Shown here: positions 9,316 to 17,865 of the stretch, one piece after another
How positions within the stretch are numbered: position 1 is the stretch's first letter
Layout: every line of letters begins with the position of its first letter
Source of the DNA: Rheinheimera mesophila
GTDB lineage: Bacteria > Pseudomonadota > Gammaproteobacteria > Enterobacterales > Alteromonadaceae
Direction of reading: 5' to 3'
DNA length: 53,280 nt
Assembly (NCBI RefSeq): GCF_000986865.1
Contig: NZ_LAVS01000020.1
Span: forward strand, 1 to 53,280
Position numbers and translations under genes: made by a program
The notes under the pieces: generated by a model
What the model saw: the letters and a program-made list of their open reading frames with translations, nothing else
Database searches by the model: none
Told to the model about the DNA's origin: nothing

Positions 9316-10821
9316 TTATCCCTCGATGTCGGTTCCGACACGGTTAATTAAAAACTGGGTCAACATAGCCACAGGGCGGCCTGTTGCACCTTTGTCTTTA
9401 CCACCACTGCGCCAGGCAGTACCGGCAATATCCAAATGTGCCCAGTTGTATTTACGGGTGAAGCGCGACAGGAAACAGGCGGCGGTAATAGTACCGGCGG
9501 CACGGCCCCCTAAGTTACTGAAGTCCGCGAACGGGCTTTCCAGTTGGTCCTGATAATCATCCCACAAGGGTAAACGCCAGGCTCTGTCACCACTTTGCTC
9601 TGAGGCATTTAAAATTTCATGCGCCAGCGGGTTGTGGTTACTTAATAAACCTGAGGCGTGTTTACCCAAAGCAATGACACAAGCGCCGGTTAAGGTGGCG
9701 ACGTCAATCACCACGTCCGGGTCAAACCGCTCAACATAAGTTAAAGCGTCACAGAGCACTAACCGGCCTTCAGCGTCCGTGTTGAGTACCTCAACCGTCT
9801 GGCCCGACATAGTGGTTAAAATATCACCAGGGCGATAAGCGCGGCCATCCGGCATATTTTCAGCGCCAGCCAGTACAGCCACCATATTAATAGGCAAACC
9901 TAAGCTGATCACCGCATGCATAGTGCCCAGCACTGAGGCTGCGCCACACATGTCGTATTTCATCTCGTCCATCGCATCGCTGGGTTTGATGCTGATGCCA
10001 CCTGTGTCAAAGGTTAAGCCTTTACCCACCAGCACCACAGGTGCGCTGTTATCCATAGCACCCTTGTATTTTATCACCGCCATTTTGGCTTCGTTTTCTG
10101 AACCACGGCCAACAGCGAGGTAGGAATGCATACCCAAAGCGGCCATTTCCGCCACACCCAGCACTTCGACTGATACATTATCGTGCTGCGCTAAGGCCAG
10201 GGCCTGATCGGCCAGATAAGCCGGAGTGCAAATGTTCGGCGGCATATTCGATACGTCTTTACAGACCTTGATACCAGCAGCCACTGCCAAGCCATGTTCA
10301 ACGGCTTTTTCGCCTATGGTTAAGTCGCGACGGGTCGGTACGTTAAAGACAATTTTACGTAAGGGGCGACGGGTTTCGTCTTTACGGCTTTTTAGTTTGT
10401 CGAAGACGTATAAACAATCCTGAGTGGTTTCCACCGCATGACGCACTTTCCAGTAAGTATCACGGCCTTTGACATGCAGCTCAGATAAGAAACACACAGC
10501 TTCCATTGAACCGGTTTCGTTTAAGGTGCTGATGGTTTTGGCGATGATCTGACGGTACTGGCGCTCGTCTAATTCGCGCTCTTTACCACAACCCACCAAC
10601 AGCACGCGTTCACTCAGTACGTTAGGTACATGGTGCAATAACAACATCTGACCGGGTTTGCCTTCTAAATCGCCCCGACGTAATAAATTGCTGATGTAGC
10701 CTTCGCTGATTTTATCCAGCTGTTCGGCAACCGCTGACAAGCGGCGCGGCTCATAAACGCCGACAACGATACATGCACTTCGTTGTTTTTCCGGACTACC
10801 GCTTTTTACGCTGAACTCCAT
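9316..10821 (-). CDS. pepA: Leucyl aminopeptidase (cytosol aminopeptidase A)
   Basis: A 501-residue M17 aminopeptidase starting [17 protein letters not shown], like E. coli PepA. The metal-binding signature NTDAEGRL is at 347-354, and [14 protein letters not shown] supplies further dizinc ligands. It releases N-terminal residues from peptides in the cytosol; the E. coli hexamer also binds DNA in Xer recombination and carAB control. An in-frame GTG lies 6 bases upstream of the chosen ATG, but its codon overlaps the AGGAG ribosome site, so the ATG at 10821 is better. It is the first gene of the pepA-holC-valS series, divergent from lptF-lptG. Confidence 0.97.
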   Translation of the reverse strand: MEFSVKSGSPEKQRSACIVVGVYEPRRLSAVAEQLDKISEGYISNLLRRGDLEGKPGQMLLLHHVPNVLSERVLLVGCGKERELDERQYRQIIAKTISTLNETGSMEAVCFLSELHVKGRDTYWKVRHAVETTQDCLYVFDKLKSRKDETRRPLRKIVFNVPTRRDLTIGEKAVEHGLAVAAGIKVCKDVSNMPPNICTPAYLADQALALAQHDNVSVEVLGVAEMAALGMHSYLAVGRGSENEAKMAVIKYKGAMDNSAPVVLVGKGLTFDTGGISIKPSDAMDEMKYDMCGAASVLGTMHAVISLGLPINMVAVLAGAENMPDGRAYRPGDILTTMSGQTVEVLNTDAEGRLVLCDALTYVERFDPDVVIDVATLTGACVIALGKHASGLLSNHNPLAHEILNASEQSGDRAWRLPLWDDYQDQLESPFADFSNLGGRAAGTITAACFLSRFTRKYNWAHLDIAGTAWRSGGKDKGATGRPVAMLTQFLINRVGTDIEG

Positions 10822-11024
10822 GCTCACTCCTGATTCTAAGACTTCCGGCCACTATACCAAGTTAGTTTGAGGTTACAGTGGGCTTCTTTGTGATGATATT
10901 TTGTCCTGCTTTATAAAAAAGCTCGGATTTATCGCCACTTTAGTCAATAATAATTGCTGTAAATATCCAGTTTACTTAAAAATCGTCAGGGTTCCAGCAA
11001 AAAGACAGGTTTTAGGGGGCATTT

Positions 11025-12134
11025 TTGATTGTTTTTCGTTATCTGATTGGTGAAGTGTTCAAATCCCAATTAGCGGTCTTCCTGATCCTGATCACTATTA
11101 TCATGAGCCAGCGCTTTGTGAAAATTCTGGCCGACGCATCAGACGGTGATATTCCAGGCCAGTTAGTGCTGACCATACTGTCGTTGAAATTGCCACAACT
11201 GGCGGTAATCATCATTCCTTTGAGTGCTTTCTTAGGAGTGCTAATCGCCTATGGCCGGATTTACGCCGACAGTGAAATGACAGTGTTGCATGCCACCGGC
11301 ATCAGCGAATGGTATATCACCCGATTAACCTTAATTTTGTCCGTGGTCATAGCGCTGGGTGCAGGTTTTGTTACTTTGTACTTAAGCCCCTGGGCGACAG
11401 AGCGTGAATATCAAATTCTTGAGAAAGCCGAAGCGGACTCTGGCCTGAGTAGTTTAATTCCGGGGCGATTCCAGCAAACCTCCAATGAAAAAGCCGTAGT
11501 TTTTGTGCATGAAATCAGCAGAGATGGCGGCCAGTTAGAGCGGGTGTTTCTGGCTCAGGCTCCGGCCCGGGAAGGCGGGCAGACCTCTATTGTCTATGCT
11601 GAATCCGGCAATGTAAAAGAGGACGCCAGTGGCGCTCAAATGCTGGAGTTAAACAGTGGCCGCCGTTATGCCGGTGAAACCAGTTCTCCGGCTTATGAAG
11701 TGGTGGAGTTCGGAAAATACCAAATTCAAATTCGTGAACAGCAAGTCGAACAAAAACGCCGGAAATTATCCAGTTTGCCAACCTCCGAACTTCGCAGTCA
11801 AAAAGGCCCCGAAGCCTCAGCCGAGTGGCAATGGCGTATCGCTATTCCTTTATCCATTCCTATCTTGATGTTAATCGCAGTGCCACTGAGCAAAGTCAAC
11901 CCACGGCAGGGCAAGTTTGGCCGTTTATTGCCAGCTTTGGCTTTGTATCTGCTGTATTACATTTTGCTGATTGCCAGCCGCTCCGCCATTGAAGACGGTA
12001 AAATTCCGCAGCAATTGGGCATGTGGTGGATCCATGGCCTTGGGCTTTTGTTTGGTGTAGTTCTGCTGGTGAAACACCGCACAGCCGGTCAGAAGTTCAA
12101 AGCATTAATCACAGGGCGTTCTTCTCATGTTTAA
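11025..12134 (+). CDS. lptF: LPS export ABC transporter permease LptF
   Basis: A 369-residue LptF/YjgP-type permease. The N-terminal transmembrane half contains RYLIGEVFKSQLAVFLILITIIMSQRFVKIL and IPLSAFLGVLIAYGRIYADSEMTVLHATG. A periplasmic beta-jellyroll domain (about 135-260) follows, then C-terminal membrane helices (WRIAIPLSIPILMLIAVPLSKVNPRQGKFG). With LptG and two LptB subunits it extracts lipopolysaccharide from the inner membrane and feeds the LptC-A-DE bridge. The start is a TTG at 11025 with a GGGGG ribosome site (11015-11019); no ATG is available in a suitable place. The stop overlaps the lptG start by 8 bases. Confidence 0.95.
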   Translation: MIVFRYLIGEVFKSQLAVFLILITIIMSQRFVKILADASDGDIPGQLVLTILSLKLPQLAVIIIPLSAFLGVLIAYGRIYADSEMTVLHATGISEWYITRLTLILSVVIALGAGFVTLYLSPWATEREYQILEKAEADSGLSSLIPGRFQQTSNEKAVVFVHEISRDGGQLERVFLAQAPAREGGQTSIVYAESGNVKEDASGAQMLELNSGRRYAGETSSPAYEVVEFGKYQIQIREQQVEQKRRKLSSLPTSELRSQKGPEASAEWQWRIAIPLSIPILMLIAVPLSKVNPRQGKFGRLLPALALYLLYYILLIASRSAIEDGKIPQQLGMWWIHGLGLLFGVVLLVKHRTAGQKFKALITGRSSHV

Positions 12135-13191
12135 GATCCTCGACCTGTATATAGGCCGCACCATATTAACCACAGTGTTGATGACAGTCTCTGTGCTGAT
12201 GATTTTATCCGGCATGTTCAGATTTATTGACCAGCTACGTTTAGTGGGGCGCGGTGACTACGATATGTTATCCGCTGGTTTATTTACTTTATTCAGTGTG
12301 CCTGGTGACTTAATACTATTTTTTCCTATGGCAGCTTTAATAGGTGGCTTAGTTGGCTTGGGTATGCTGGCCAGCAATAGCGAGCTGGTGGTGATGCAGG
12401 CGGCGGGCTTGTCGCGCCTGAATATTATCAACTCTGTAATGAAAACCTCGTTGCTGATGATGCTGATTGTGATGTTAGTCGCTGAATTTGGCGCGCCAGT
12501 GGCCGAAAAAACCGCTCGCGAACTGCGTACCAAGGCCATATCCGGCGGTGATTTAATCTCAGCACGGCAGGGCGTATGGGCCAAAGACGGTGACAACTTC
12601 ATTAACATCAAACAAGTAGACGACTTTGGTAATTTAACCGACTTAACCATTTACGAGTTTGATACTGACTTAAAACTGCAGGCCATCGTCAGTGCTAAAA
12701 CCGCTGTCTTTGTCAGTAATTCCTGGCGTTTAAGCGATGTCAGCCGTCTGCATTTTCGCGATGACAGAGTAGAGAAACACCAGTGGCAGGAACAGCGCTG
12801 GCGCTCGACCTTAACGCCGGACAAATTGGGTGTGGTGTCTATTAAACCTGAGTTATTATCGCTCAAAGGTTTAACGGATTACATCGATTATCTGGACAGC
12901 AACCAGCAGGATGCCAGCAAATTTGAACTGGCGTTTTGGCGCAAGGCGACTCAGCCTCTGACCATTATTGCAATGTTGCTGGTGGCTTTGTCTTTTATCT
13001 TTGGACCACTGCGCAGCGTCACTATGGCGGCCCGCATCTTGATGGGGATTCTGACCGGTTTTGCCTTTTATATGAGCGATCAGGTGTTTGGCCCTGTGGC
13101 TCTGGTCTACCAGCTACCGCCGGTGTTTGGTGCTGTATTGCCGTCGGCCTTGTTTATCGGGCTGGCGATGTATTTATTGCAGAAGAAATAA
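12127..13191 (+). CDS. lptG: LPS export ABC transporter permease LptG
   Basis: A 354-residue LptG/YjgQ-type permease with the LptF-like layout. N-terminal membrane helices include LDLYIGRTILTTVLMTVSVLMILSGMFRFIDQLR and FFPMAALIGGLVGLGMLASNSELVVMQAAGLS. A periplasmic jellyroll (about 130-260) and C-terminal helices with KATQPLTIIAMLLVALSFIFGPLRS follow. It forms the heterodimeric membrane channel of the LPS exporter with LptF. It overlaps lptF by 8 bases, so translation is probably coupled. The gene ends at a strong bidirectional hairpin shared with the convergent RDD gene. Confidence 0.95.
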   Translation: MFKILDLYIGRTILTTVLMTVSVLMILSGMFRFIDQLRLVGRGDYDMLSAGLFTLFSVPGDLILFFPMAALIGGLVGLGMLASNSELVVMQAAGLSRLNIINSVMKTSLLMMLIVMLVAEFGAPVAEKTARELRTKAISGGDLISARQGVWAKDGDNFINIKQVDDFGNLTDLTIYEFDTDLKLQAIVSAKTAVFVSNSWRLSDVSRLHFRDDRVEKHQWQEQRWRSTLTPDKLGVVSIKPELLSLKGLTDYIDYLDSNQQDASKFELAFWRKATQPLTIIAMLLVALSFIFGPLRSVTMAARILMGILTGFAFYMSDQVFGPVALVYQLPPVFGAVLPSALFIGLAMYLLQKK

Positions 13192-13230
13192 AATGGATGG
13201 GGTCTGGCTTTCAGCCTGACCCCATCCATT
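13192..13230. terminator. Bidirectional terminator between lptG and the RDD gene
   Basis: A 13-bp perfect stem (13192-13204 with 13218-13230) plus an inner GGCT/AGCC pairing. T-rich sequence follows on the minus strand and TTATTAA on the plus strand. It lies between two convergent stop codons. Confidence 0.85.
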
Positions 13231-13231
13231 A

Positions 13232-13729
13232 TTAACCCGCTTTACGATGTAAATTCAGCTCTTTGCTTTCATCTTTGGTCAGCTTCACTACTATGGTGTT
13301 GCTGATTTGATCCTGCAGCGCTAAGCCTTTGCCCCAGCGGATCCACAACCAAAAGTTCCCCAGGCCCAACAAAGACACCACTAAACGTAGCAGCGCTTGT
13401 TTTAGCGTGATGGGAGAGCCATCGGGTTGGATCAACAAAATACGCCAGGCGCGCATCCCGAGGGTTTGACCAGCTTTCACCCAAAAGTAGAGGTAAAACC
13501 ACAAAAACACCAACAGCGAATAGAGCTGAAACCAAATCGCATGTTTCTGAATAAAATCGGCCTGATCCTGATAAGCCGCCAGTGAAACCAACCCCAGCTT
13601 ATCCAGAATAGTCACCAGCAACAGCGCCAGACCCATAGCCAGCATCCAGAGCGCCGCCAAAATCAGCACGTCATAAACAATGGCCGCTAAACGGCGGAAC
13701 AAACCCGCCTTTGGAGATTCGTGATACAT
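13232..13729 (-). CDS. RDD family membrane protein
   Basis: A 165-residue protein with the RDD-domain pattern: GLFRRLAAIVYDVLILAALW opens the domain with the Arg and Asp residues, three to four hydrophobic segments follow, and GQTLGMRAWRILLIQPDGSPITLKQALLR closes it. RDD proteins are small inner membrane proteins of largely unknown role; some are proposed ion exchangers. The ATG at 13729 has an AGGA site 8-10 bases upstream. Upstream in-frame codons would extend it by 31 non-conserved residues and overlap promoter-like sequence, so the shorter form is chosen. It converges on lptG across a shared terminator. Confidence 0.85.
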   Translation of the reverse strand: MYHESPKAGLFRRLAAIVYDVLILAALWMLAMGLALLLVTILDKLGLVSLAAYQDQADFIQKHAIWFQLYSLLVFLWFYLYFWVKAGQTLGMRAWRILLIQPDGSPITLKQALLRLVVSLLGLGNFWLWIRWGKGLALQDQISNTIVVKLTKDESKELNLHRKAG

Positions 13730-13843
13730 CAGTGTGTCCTGACTTTTATTGATTATGTAATTGGCGCTAAGTGTATCACGCCGCTTTGTTTTTTCGAAAC
13801 TGCTGCAAAAATGCGCAACCACGCAAGCAACTGAAACTTTTGC

Positions 13844-13871
13844 TTGCGCCGCGCTATTCGCTTTGTATAAT
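13844..13871 (+). promoter_or_regulatory. Promoter of tRNA-Leu(CAA)
   Basis: A consensus -10 TATAAT (13866-13871) sits 16 bases after a TTGCGC -35 (13844-13849), about 31 bases before the tRNA 5' end. This matches a strong sigma-70 stable RNA promoter. Confidence 0.75.
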
Positions 13872-13902
13872 GCAAGCGTTTACTTCTGTACGACCCCTCA
13901 AT

Positions 13903-13989
13903 GCCTGGGTGGCGAAATCGGTAGACGCAGCGGATTCAAAATCCGCCGGGGGAAACTCCGTGTCGGTTCGAGTCCGACCCCAGGCACCA
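13903..13989 (+). tRNA. tRNA-Leu (anticodon CAA)
   Basis: An 87-base cloverleaf with encoded CCA. The acceptor GCCTGGG (13903-13909) pairs with CCCAGGC (13979-13985), the discriminator is A, and CCA is at 13987-13989. The anticodon stem GCGGA/TCCGC surrounds the loop TTCAAAA, giving anticodon CAA, which reads UUG. A long variable arm (CCGGGGGAAACTCCG region) and the T-loop GGTTCGAGTCC confirm a class II tRNA-Leu. Confidence 0.97.
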
Positions 13990-14295
13990 CATTGTTATGC
14001 ATTGACAGCAACTACTTAAATCATACGTTAGCCAGCCGTAACACCTAAACCTGAGTGCCAGGGTAATGTTTTTGTTTGCGCAGAGCTGCACGTTCTGCTC
14101 TATCACGGAGCATCAGTATCCCCGGAGGATCTGGAATTCAGTAAAAAGACAAAGGCGGGAGTGTTACTAATAACTTTTAACAATATCCTGTTGCTTTGCA
14201 TACAACTCTTAACCCATCAATGACGTTATTTCTACCATAATGACAGCCCTATCTACCTCGGCGCTGAGCAGCGCAGTCTGAATCCAATATGGGTT
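13990..14295. other. Intergenic region after the tRNA
   Basis: 306 bases between the tRNA and the lipoprotein gene. I see no gene, no clear tRNA terminator and no duplicated tRNA 3' end that would mark an integration site. The last 100 bases are AT-rich and should contain the lipoprotein promoter. Confidence 0.4.
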
Positions 14296-15570
14296 ATGTT
14301 TAAGCTTATGAGAACGACTTACCTTTCCTACGTTGTTGCACCTCTGCTGAGTGTCATACTGCTTGGTGGGTGTGGGGGGGCTGATGGTTCAGCCATTGAC
14401 CAGCCACCACAGCAAAGTTGTGGTAGTTGGCCGGCGCACCTGAATCCTTTGCCCGTCTCCTCCGGGCACAGCAGTTTCACTCAGGTCATCCTGAAAGATC
14501 GCTGTACTCTGTGGGTTTCTGGTTATTACGGATCCAGTAGTAGGGCAACTGCTGAGGGTAACAGTGCAGGATTTGTTTCCCAGCTAAGTCTGAACAGTCA
14601 GGGACAAGTTCAAACGGATTGGAGTTACTTGTTAGATACCACGGGTACTGACAGTATCGATGTTTTGCAGCAGCAAGGTACAGATTTGATTTTTGCTGGT
14701 AGTACGAGTGGTGCTGTCAATGGAGCCGTGAATGCGGGCAAGGCCGATGTGATTCTGGGGCGATTAGCATCAGATGGACAACTAAAATCTCTGGGCCAGT
14801 TTGGTTCAGAGCGCCCAGACCGTATCACTGCAGTGTTGCCATTGGCGAATCAACAATGGATGTTGTTCGGTTATACAGATGTTTATGTACCAACTAATTA
14901 CGTGGCTGAATGGGAGGATGGTCTGCAAATACTGGTCACAGAACAACAACATCAATTTAGCCTCTCTGAGCTGCGTTTAAATCGAAGTGCTGAACCAGAC
15001 CGTTACTTACATGCAGTACAGGATCCAAAAAATCCAGACATATTTTGGTTAAGCAGACATCAATACTCAGGGACTCAGCAGGGGATTCTGATCGAGCAAA
15101 TCAACAGTACGGGTCAACTTTTGTGGCGTTCGCATTTGTCCAGCAATGGGCTGGACCAGGTCGCGGCTCTGTACTTAGATAACCAGCAATTAGTGGTGGC
15201 AGGTTCAACTTACATGAAATTGGGCAATCAGCAATTTGGTAGTGCTGACATATTTATTGCTCACCTCTCTGCACAATCAGGAGATGTGATGAATCTAGAG
15301 CAATATGGCACGGCTGGGTTAGACTGGGTGACTAACGGGACCCGCTATGGCAATGATCTATTACTGAGCGGTGAGTGGCAACAAGGTGACAACACTACAC
15401 AGCTAACCAGTCTGCCTTTTGTGTTCAAACTAGCCGATCAACAACTGGACTTGCTACAAAACTCTGGTGAGCACTACAGTCTGGCGATCCACAGTTTAGG
15501 TAACAGAACTGTAGTGGCAGGCTACAACCTTCATCTGTCGCAAGCTCGTGCCAGTCTCTATTTTTATTAA
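14296..15570 (+). CDS. Lipoprotein with beta-propeller (SBBP-like) repeats
   Basis: A 424-residue lipoprotein. The signal peptide ends in the lipobox LLGGC with the lipidated Cys at residue 26, followed by GGADGS. The mature part has spaced repeats of the type LIFAGSTSG...KADVILGRLASDGQL...QFGS, which return as LVVAGSTYMKLGNQQFGSADIFIAHLS...QYGTAGLDWV. That matches the seven-bladed SBBP beta-propeller style found in exported proteins. No catalytic residues are recognisable, so a binding or scaffold role is most likely. The ATG at 14296 has only a weak ribosome site; the ATG at 14308 (residue 5) is equally possible. It stands alone downstream of tRNA-Leu. Confidence 0.75.
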   Translation: MFKLMRTTYLSYVVAPLLSVILLGGCGGADGSAIDQPPQQSCGSWPAHLNPLPVSSGHSSFTQVILKDRCTLWVSGYYGSSSRATAEGNSAGFVSQLSLNSQGQVQTDWSYLLDTTGTDSIDVLQQQGTDLIFAGSTSGAVNGAVNAGKADVILGRLASDGQLKSLGQFGSERPDRITAVLPLANQQWMLFGYTDVYVPTNYVAEWEDGLQILVTEQQHQFSLSELRLNRSAEPDRYLHAVQDPKNPDIFWLSRHQYSGTQQGILIEQINSTGQLLWRSHLSSNGLDQVAALYLDNQQLVVAGSTYMKLGNQQFGSADIFIAHLSAQSGDVMNLEQYGTAGLDWVTNGTRYGNDLLLSGEWQQGDNTTQLTSLPFVFKLADQQLDLLQNSGEHYSLAIHSLGNRTVVAGYNLHLSQARASLYFY

Positions 15571-15944
15571 TCCTGACGTTGCCAGATATTGCGATGATAC
15601 TCTTAGTTAGTTGCTTGAGTCTGCACTTGCATATGGGCAGACTGAGGCAGTTTCAGGCTTTGGTTCTTCTGCTCTGGACCAGTGCTTGGATCGCAAAGTC
15701 ACGACAAAACATCAGGTGATCTGAGGCGCTGAGGGTAAAGCGTATGATGGATGTTTTGTCTTTTTACTCTTTTGTCGGCTCTTCCCTTTCGAGCCAGTTA
15801 TCTGACTTATCTTCTGCTTCACAGGTAGCAACAGCTTTATTGCGCATATGCTACAGATGCTTTACTCTTCAACTGGTCAATGCTTTGAATTTTATCTAAA
15901 AACGGTTTTTGCCAGAAAAACAACAAACTTAAGGATAAATAACA
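15571..15944. other. Intergenic region with two inverted repeats
   Basis: 374 bases without a gene. AGTCTGC (15618-15624) pairs with GCAGACT (15637-15643), a possible weak terminator. A perfect 11-bp pair at 15703-15713 and 15750-15760 follows, listed separately. The last 60 bases are AT-rich (AAAAACGGTTTTT near 15898) and lead into the ribosome site of the PA2779-like gene. Confidence 0.5.
15703..15765 (+). terminator. Perfect 11-bp inverted repeat with long loop and T run
   Basis: GACAAAACATC (15703-15713) is exactly complementary to GATGTTTTGTC (15750-15760), followed by TTTTT (15761-15765). The 36-base loop is unusually long for an intrinsic terminator. It may end the lipoprotein transcript or be part of a structured leader for the following genes. 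Confidence 0.4.
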
Positions 15945-16322
15945 ATGAATAAATTTTTAAAAGCCAGCATGCTCTGCCCAATGTTAGTGCTTGGTATGGG
16001 CCAGGCCAGTGCCGCAGTGTTCAGTTCAGAGCAGGTGATTGCTAAGCAGCAGTTTAACTTTAACAAACAACAGGTTTTGTCCTTTGTCGACAGTGCCGAA
16101 GTGCAGAATAAACTGATTGAGCTGGGTGTCAGCCCTGCCGATGCCAAACAACGTATCGCCAATATGACGGCCGAAGAGCTGAATGCGCTGAATACGCAGA
16201 TGAACGACATGCCTGCTGGTGGTGTGGTCGGCGCTATCGTGACGGTATTAGCCATTATTGCGCTGCTGGATTTATTGGGCGTTACCGACGTTTACCCTTT
16301 TATCAATCCAATTAACCGTTGA
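15945..16322 (+). CDS. PA2779-like small exported protein (DUF6627 type)
   Basis: A 125-residue protein of the PA2779 type. A signal peptide (cut near residue 23, GQASA) is followed by a helical region (SSEQVIAKQQFNFNKQQVLSFVDSAEVQNKLIELGVSP and the rest of that helix, about 27-88). Then come Pro-Ala-Gly-Gly at 90-93, one hydrophobic segment (94-112) and a C-terminal DVYPF (115-119). The family is conserved beside PA2778-type peptidases but has no established function. AAGGATAAATAACA supplies the ribosome site. The stop overlaps the start of the next gene (TTGA), so the two are translationally coupled. The Gly-Gly just before a hydrophobic tail resembles a double-glycine processing site; that is my inference. 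Confidence 0.85.
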   Translation: MNKFLKASMLCPMLVLGMGQASAAVFSSEQVIAKQQFNFNKQQVLSFVDSAEVQNKLIELGVSPADAKQRIANMTAEELNALNTQMNDMPAGGVVGAIVTVLAIIALLDLLGVTDVYPFINPINR

Positions 16323-17308
16323 GTTTGATAGTTTTACTACGACAAGCCTGCCTTGTGGCGGGCTTGTTGATTATGCTGGCAGGCTGCCAAACACCGCCGC
16401 AAACCAAGCAGTTACTGGCCAAGCCTCCTGCTATAGCCCGTCAGCATCTGATCCCGCAGGTGCCATTTTATCCGCAGCAAGAGTATTTTTGTGGCCCAAC
16501 GACCTTAGCTGAGGTGGCTGGTTTTTATGGCCTGAAAAAACAGCCTGCGAGCATAGCGCCTGCTACTTTTATCCCGGGTTTACAGGGGACTTTGCAAATT
16601 GAAATGGCAGCAGCAACACGGCAATTGGGTTTAGTCGCCTATGAGCAGCGTGGCAGTATGAGCCAGTTGTTAAGTCTGGTGGCTGAGAATATTCCCATTA
16701 TAGTGCTGCAAAATAATGCAGTGGCCTGGTTACCACAGTGGCATTATGCCGTGGTGATTGGCTACGACCTGCAAAGCAACGAAGTGATTTTACACACCGG
16801 AGTGACGCAGGCCTATCGGCTGAACTTTGCCACTTTTGAACGCACCTGGGCGCGGGGCAATTACTGGTTATTAGCCATGTTACCGCCTGACAAAAGCAGC
16901 GCGCAGTTAGATCCTTTTATTTACACCAAAGCCAGTCAGGATTTACTTCAGACTCAACAGTTTGAGAGTGGTATCGCAGCGCTTAAAACTGCGACCAGCC
17001 AGTGGCCTGACTATTGGTTGCCATATTTTTTGCTGGGTAATTATTATTTTCAACGTCAGCCTTTAGTGGCCGCAGAGTGGTTTGAACAAGGTCTGCCTTA
17101 TGCCCGGCAGGAGATAGCTTATCTGAATAATTACGCGGTGCTGCTGAGTGAACAAGGCTGTAAGGAACGGGCTACAACATTGATTGAAGCGGCGTTGCAG
17201 CTTGCTCCCAATGACAGCAACGTGCTGGATAGCGAAAAACAAATCCGTGCGTCAACAGCTGTGGATTTACGGGCGGGTGTAGAATGCAAGTTGCAGGCGG
17301 CCTACTAG
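16319..17308 (+). CDS. PA2778-like lipoprotein cysteine peptidase with TPR tail
   Basis: A 329-residue protein with a lipobox (MLAGC, Cys23). A peptidase C39-like domain (about 45-195) has the nucleophile C58 in QQEYFCGPTTLAEV and the histidine H142 in WHYAVVIGYD. A C-terminal tetratricopeptide-like region (about 205-310, TKASQDLLQTQQFESGIAAL and NNYAVLLSEQGCKERATTL) follows. This is the PA2778 family layout. C39 enzymes cut after Gly-Gly or act as amidases; no PA2778 substrate is known to me. The TTG start at 16319 overlaps the upstream TGA, making the pair one translational unit. Lipidation would place the peptidase at the periplasmic face of the inner or outer membrane. Confidence 0.87.
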   Translation: MSLIVLLRQACLVAGLLIMLAGCQTPPQTKQLLAKPPAIARQHLIPQVPFYPQQEYFCGPTTLAEVAGFYGLKKQPASIAPATFIPGLQGTLQIEMAAATRQLGLVAYEQRGSMSQLLSLVAENIPIIVLQNNAVAWLPQWHYAVVIGYDLQSNEVILHTGVTQAYRLNFATFERTWARGNYWLLAMLPPDKSSAQLDPFIYTKASQDLLQTQQFESGIAALKTATSQWPDYWLPYFLLGNYYFQRQPLVAAEWFEQGLPYARQEIAYLNNYAVLLSEQGCKERATTLIEAALQLAPNDSNVLDSEKQIRASTAVDLRAGVECKLQAAY

Positions 17309-17337
17309 ATGTTGGCTGCCTGCGTATCCTGGCCTGA

Positions 17338-17730
17338 TTACCCAGGGATACGGGCTATCACTTTAATCTCAAAATCAAAGCCAGCTAACCAGTTCACACC
17401 GACTGCAGTCCAGTTTGGATAAGGTGGAGTACCAAAGATCTGTTGTTTCACTTTCATAATGGCGCCAAATTGCTGTTCTGGGTCGCTGTGAAAAGTAGTG
17501 ACGTCGACTATGTCATCAAAGCCACAGCCAGCAGCAGCGAGAGTCGCTTTGAGATTGTCAAAGGCTAACTCAACCTGAGCTTCAAACTCAGGTTCCGGAC
17601 TGCCGTCTGCGCGACTTCCGACCTGACCAGATACAAACAACAAATCGCCTGAGCGGATGGCGGCTGAATAACCATGCTCTTCATACAGTGCATGTCTGCT
17701 GGCGGGAAAAATAGCTTCTCTTTTGGTCAT
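17338..17730 (-). CDS. RidA family protein (reactive imine/enamine deaminase-like)
   Basis: A 130-residue RidA/YjgF superfamily protein, the usual length. It has the segment GDLLFVSGQVG, the middle VELAFDNLKATLAAAGCGFDDIVDVTTF, and the C-terminal PPYPNWTAVGVNWLAGFDFEIKVIARIPG. The usual catalytic Arg of true RidA (R105 in a PARS or GR context) is not obvious; the equivalent stretch reads PNWTAVGVNWL. It may therefore be one of the Rid subfamilies without imine deaminase activity. It is divergent from a TetR regulator with three operators between the genes, and its TTGACA -35 overlaps the central operator region. It is most likely repressed by that TetR protein. Confidence 0.88.
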   Translation of the reverse strand: MTKREAIFPASRHALYEEHGYSAAIRSGDLLFVSGQVGSRADGSPEPEFEAQVELAFDNLKATLAAAGCGFDDIVDVTTFHSDPEQQFGAIMKVKQQIFGTPPYPNWTAVGVNWLAGFDFEIKVIARIPG

Positions 17731-17785
17731 GGTCGTGCTCTCTTTGGTAAAGGTTTGAATGGTCCTGTATGTTGAATTGGTTTAA

Positions 17786-17850
17786 CATACGAGGCGTATG
17801 TAGAATATCTCGCATACGCTCCGTATGTCAAGTGGCATACATGGCGTATG
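17786..17850. promoter_or_regulatory. Three TetR operators (CATAC-N5-GTATG) over the ridA-like promoter
   Basis: Three 15-base inverted repeats are readable: CATACGAGGCGTATG (17786-17800), CATACGCTCCGTATG (17813-17827) and CATACATGGCGTATG (17836-17850). On the minus strand a consensus -35 TTGACA (complement of 17826-17831) and a TATTCT -10 (complement of 17802-17807), spaced by 18, lie between and across them. Repressor binding would block the ridA-like gene and probably tetR itself. Confidence 0.85.
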
Positions 17851-17865
17851 TGAAAGGAGTATCGA

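Noticed and set aside
13761-14048. Open frames spanning the tRNA-Leu gene
   Set aside because: They are read through by the tRNA and its promoter; there is no ribosome site or conserved protein pattern.
13903-17308. Genomic island inserted at tRNA-Leu
   Set aside because: I found no duplicated tRNA 3' end, no integrase, and no clear base-composition change downstream.
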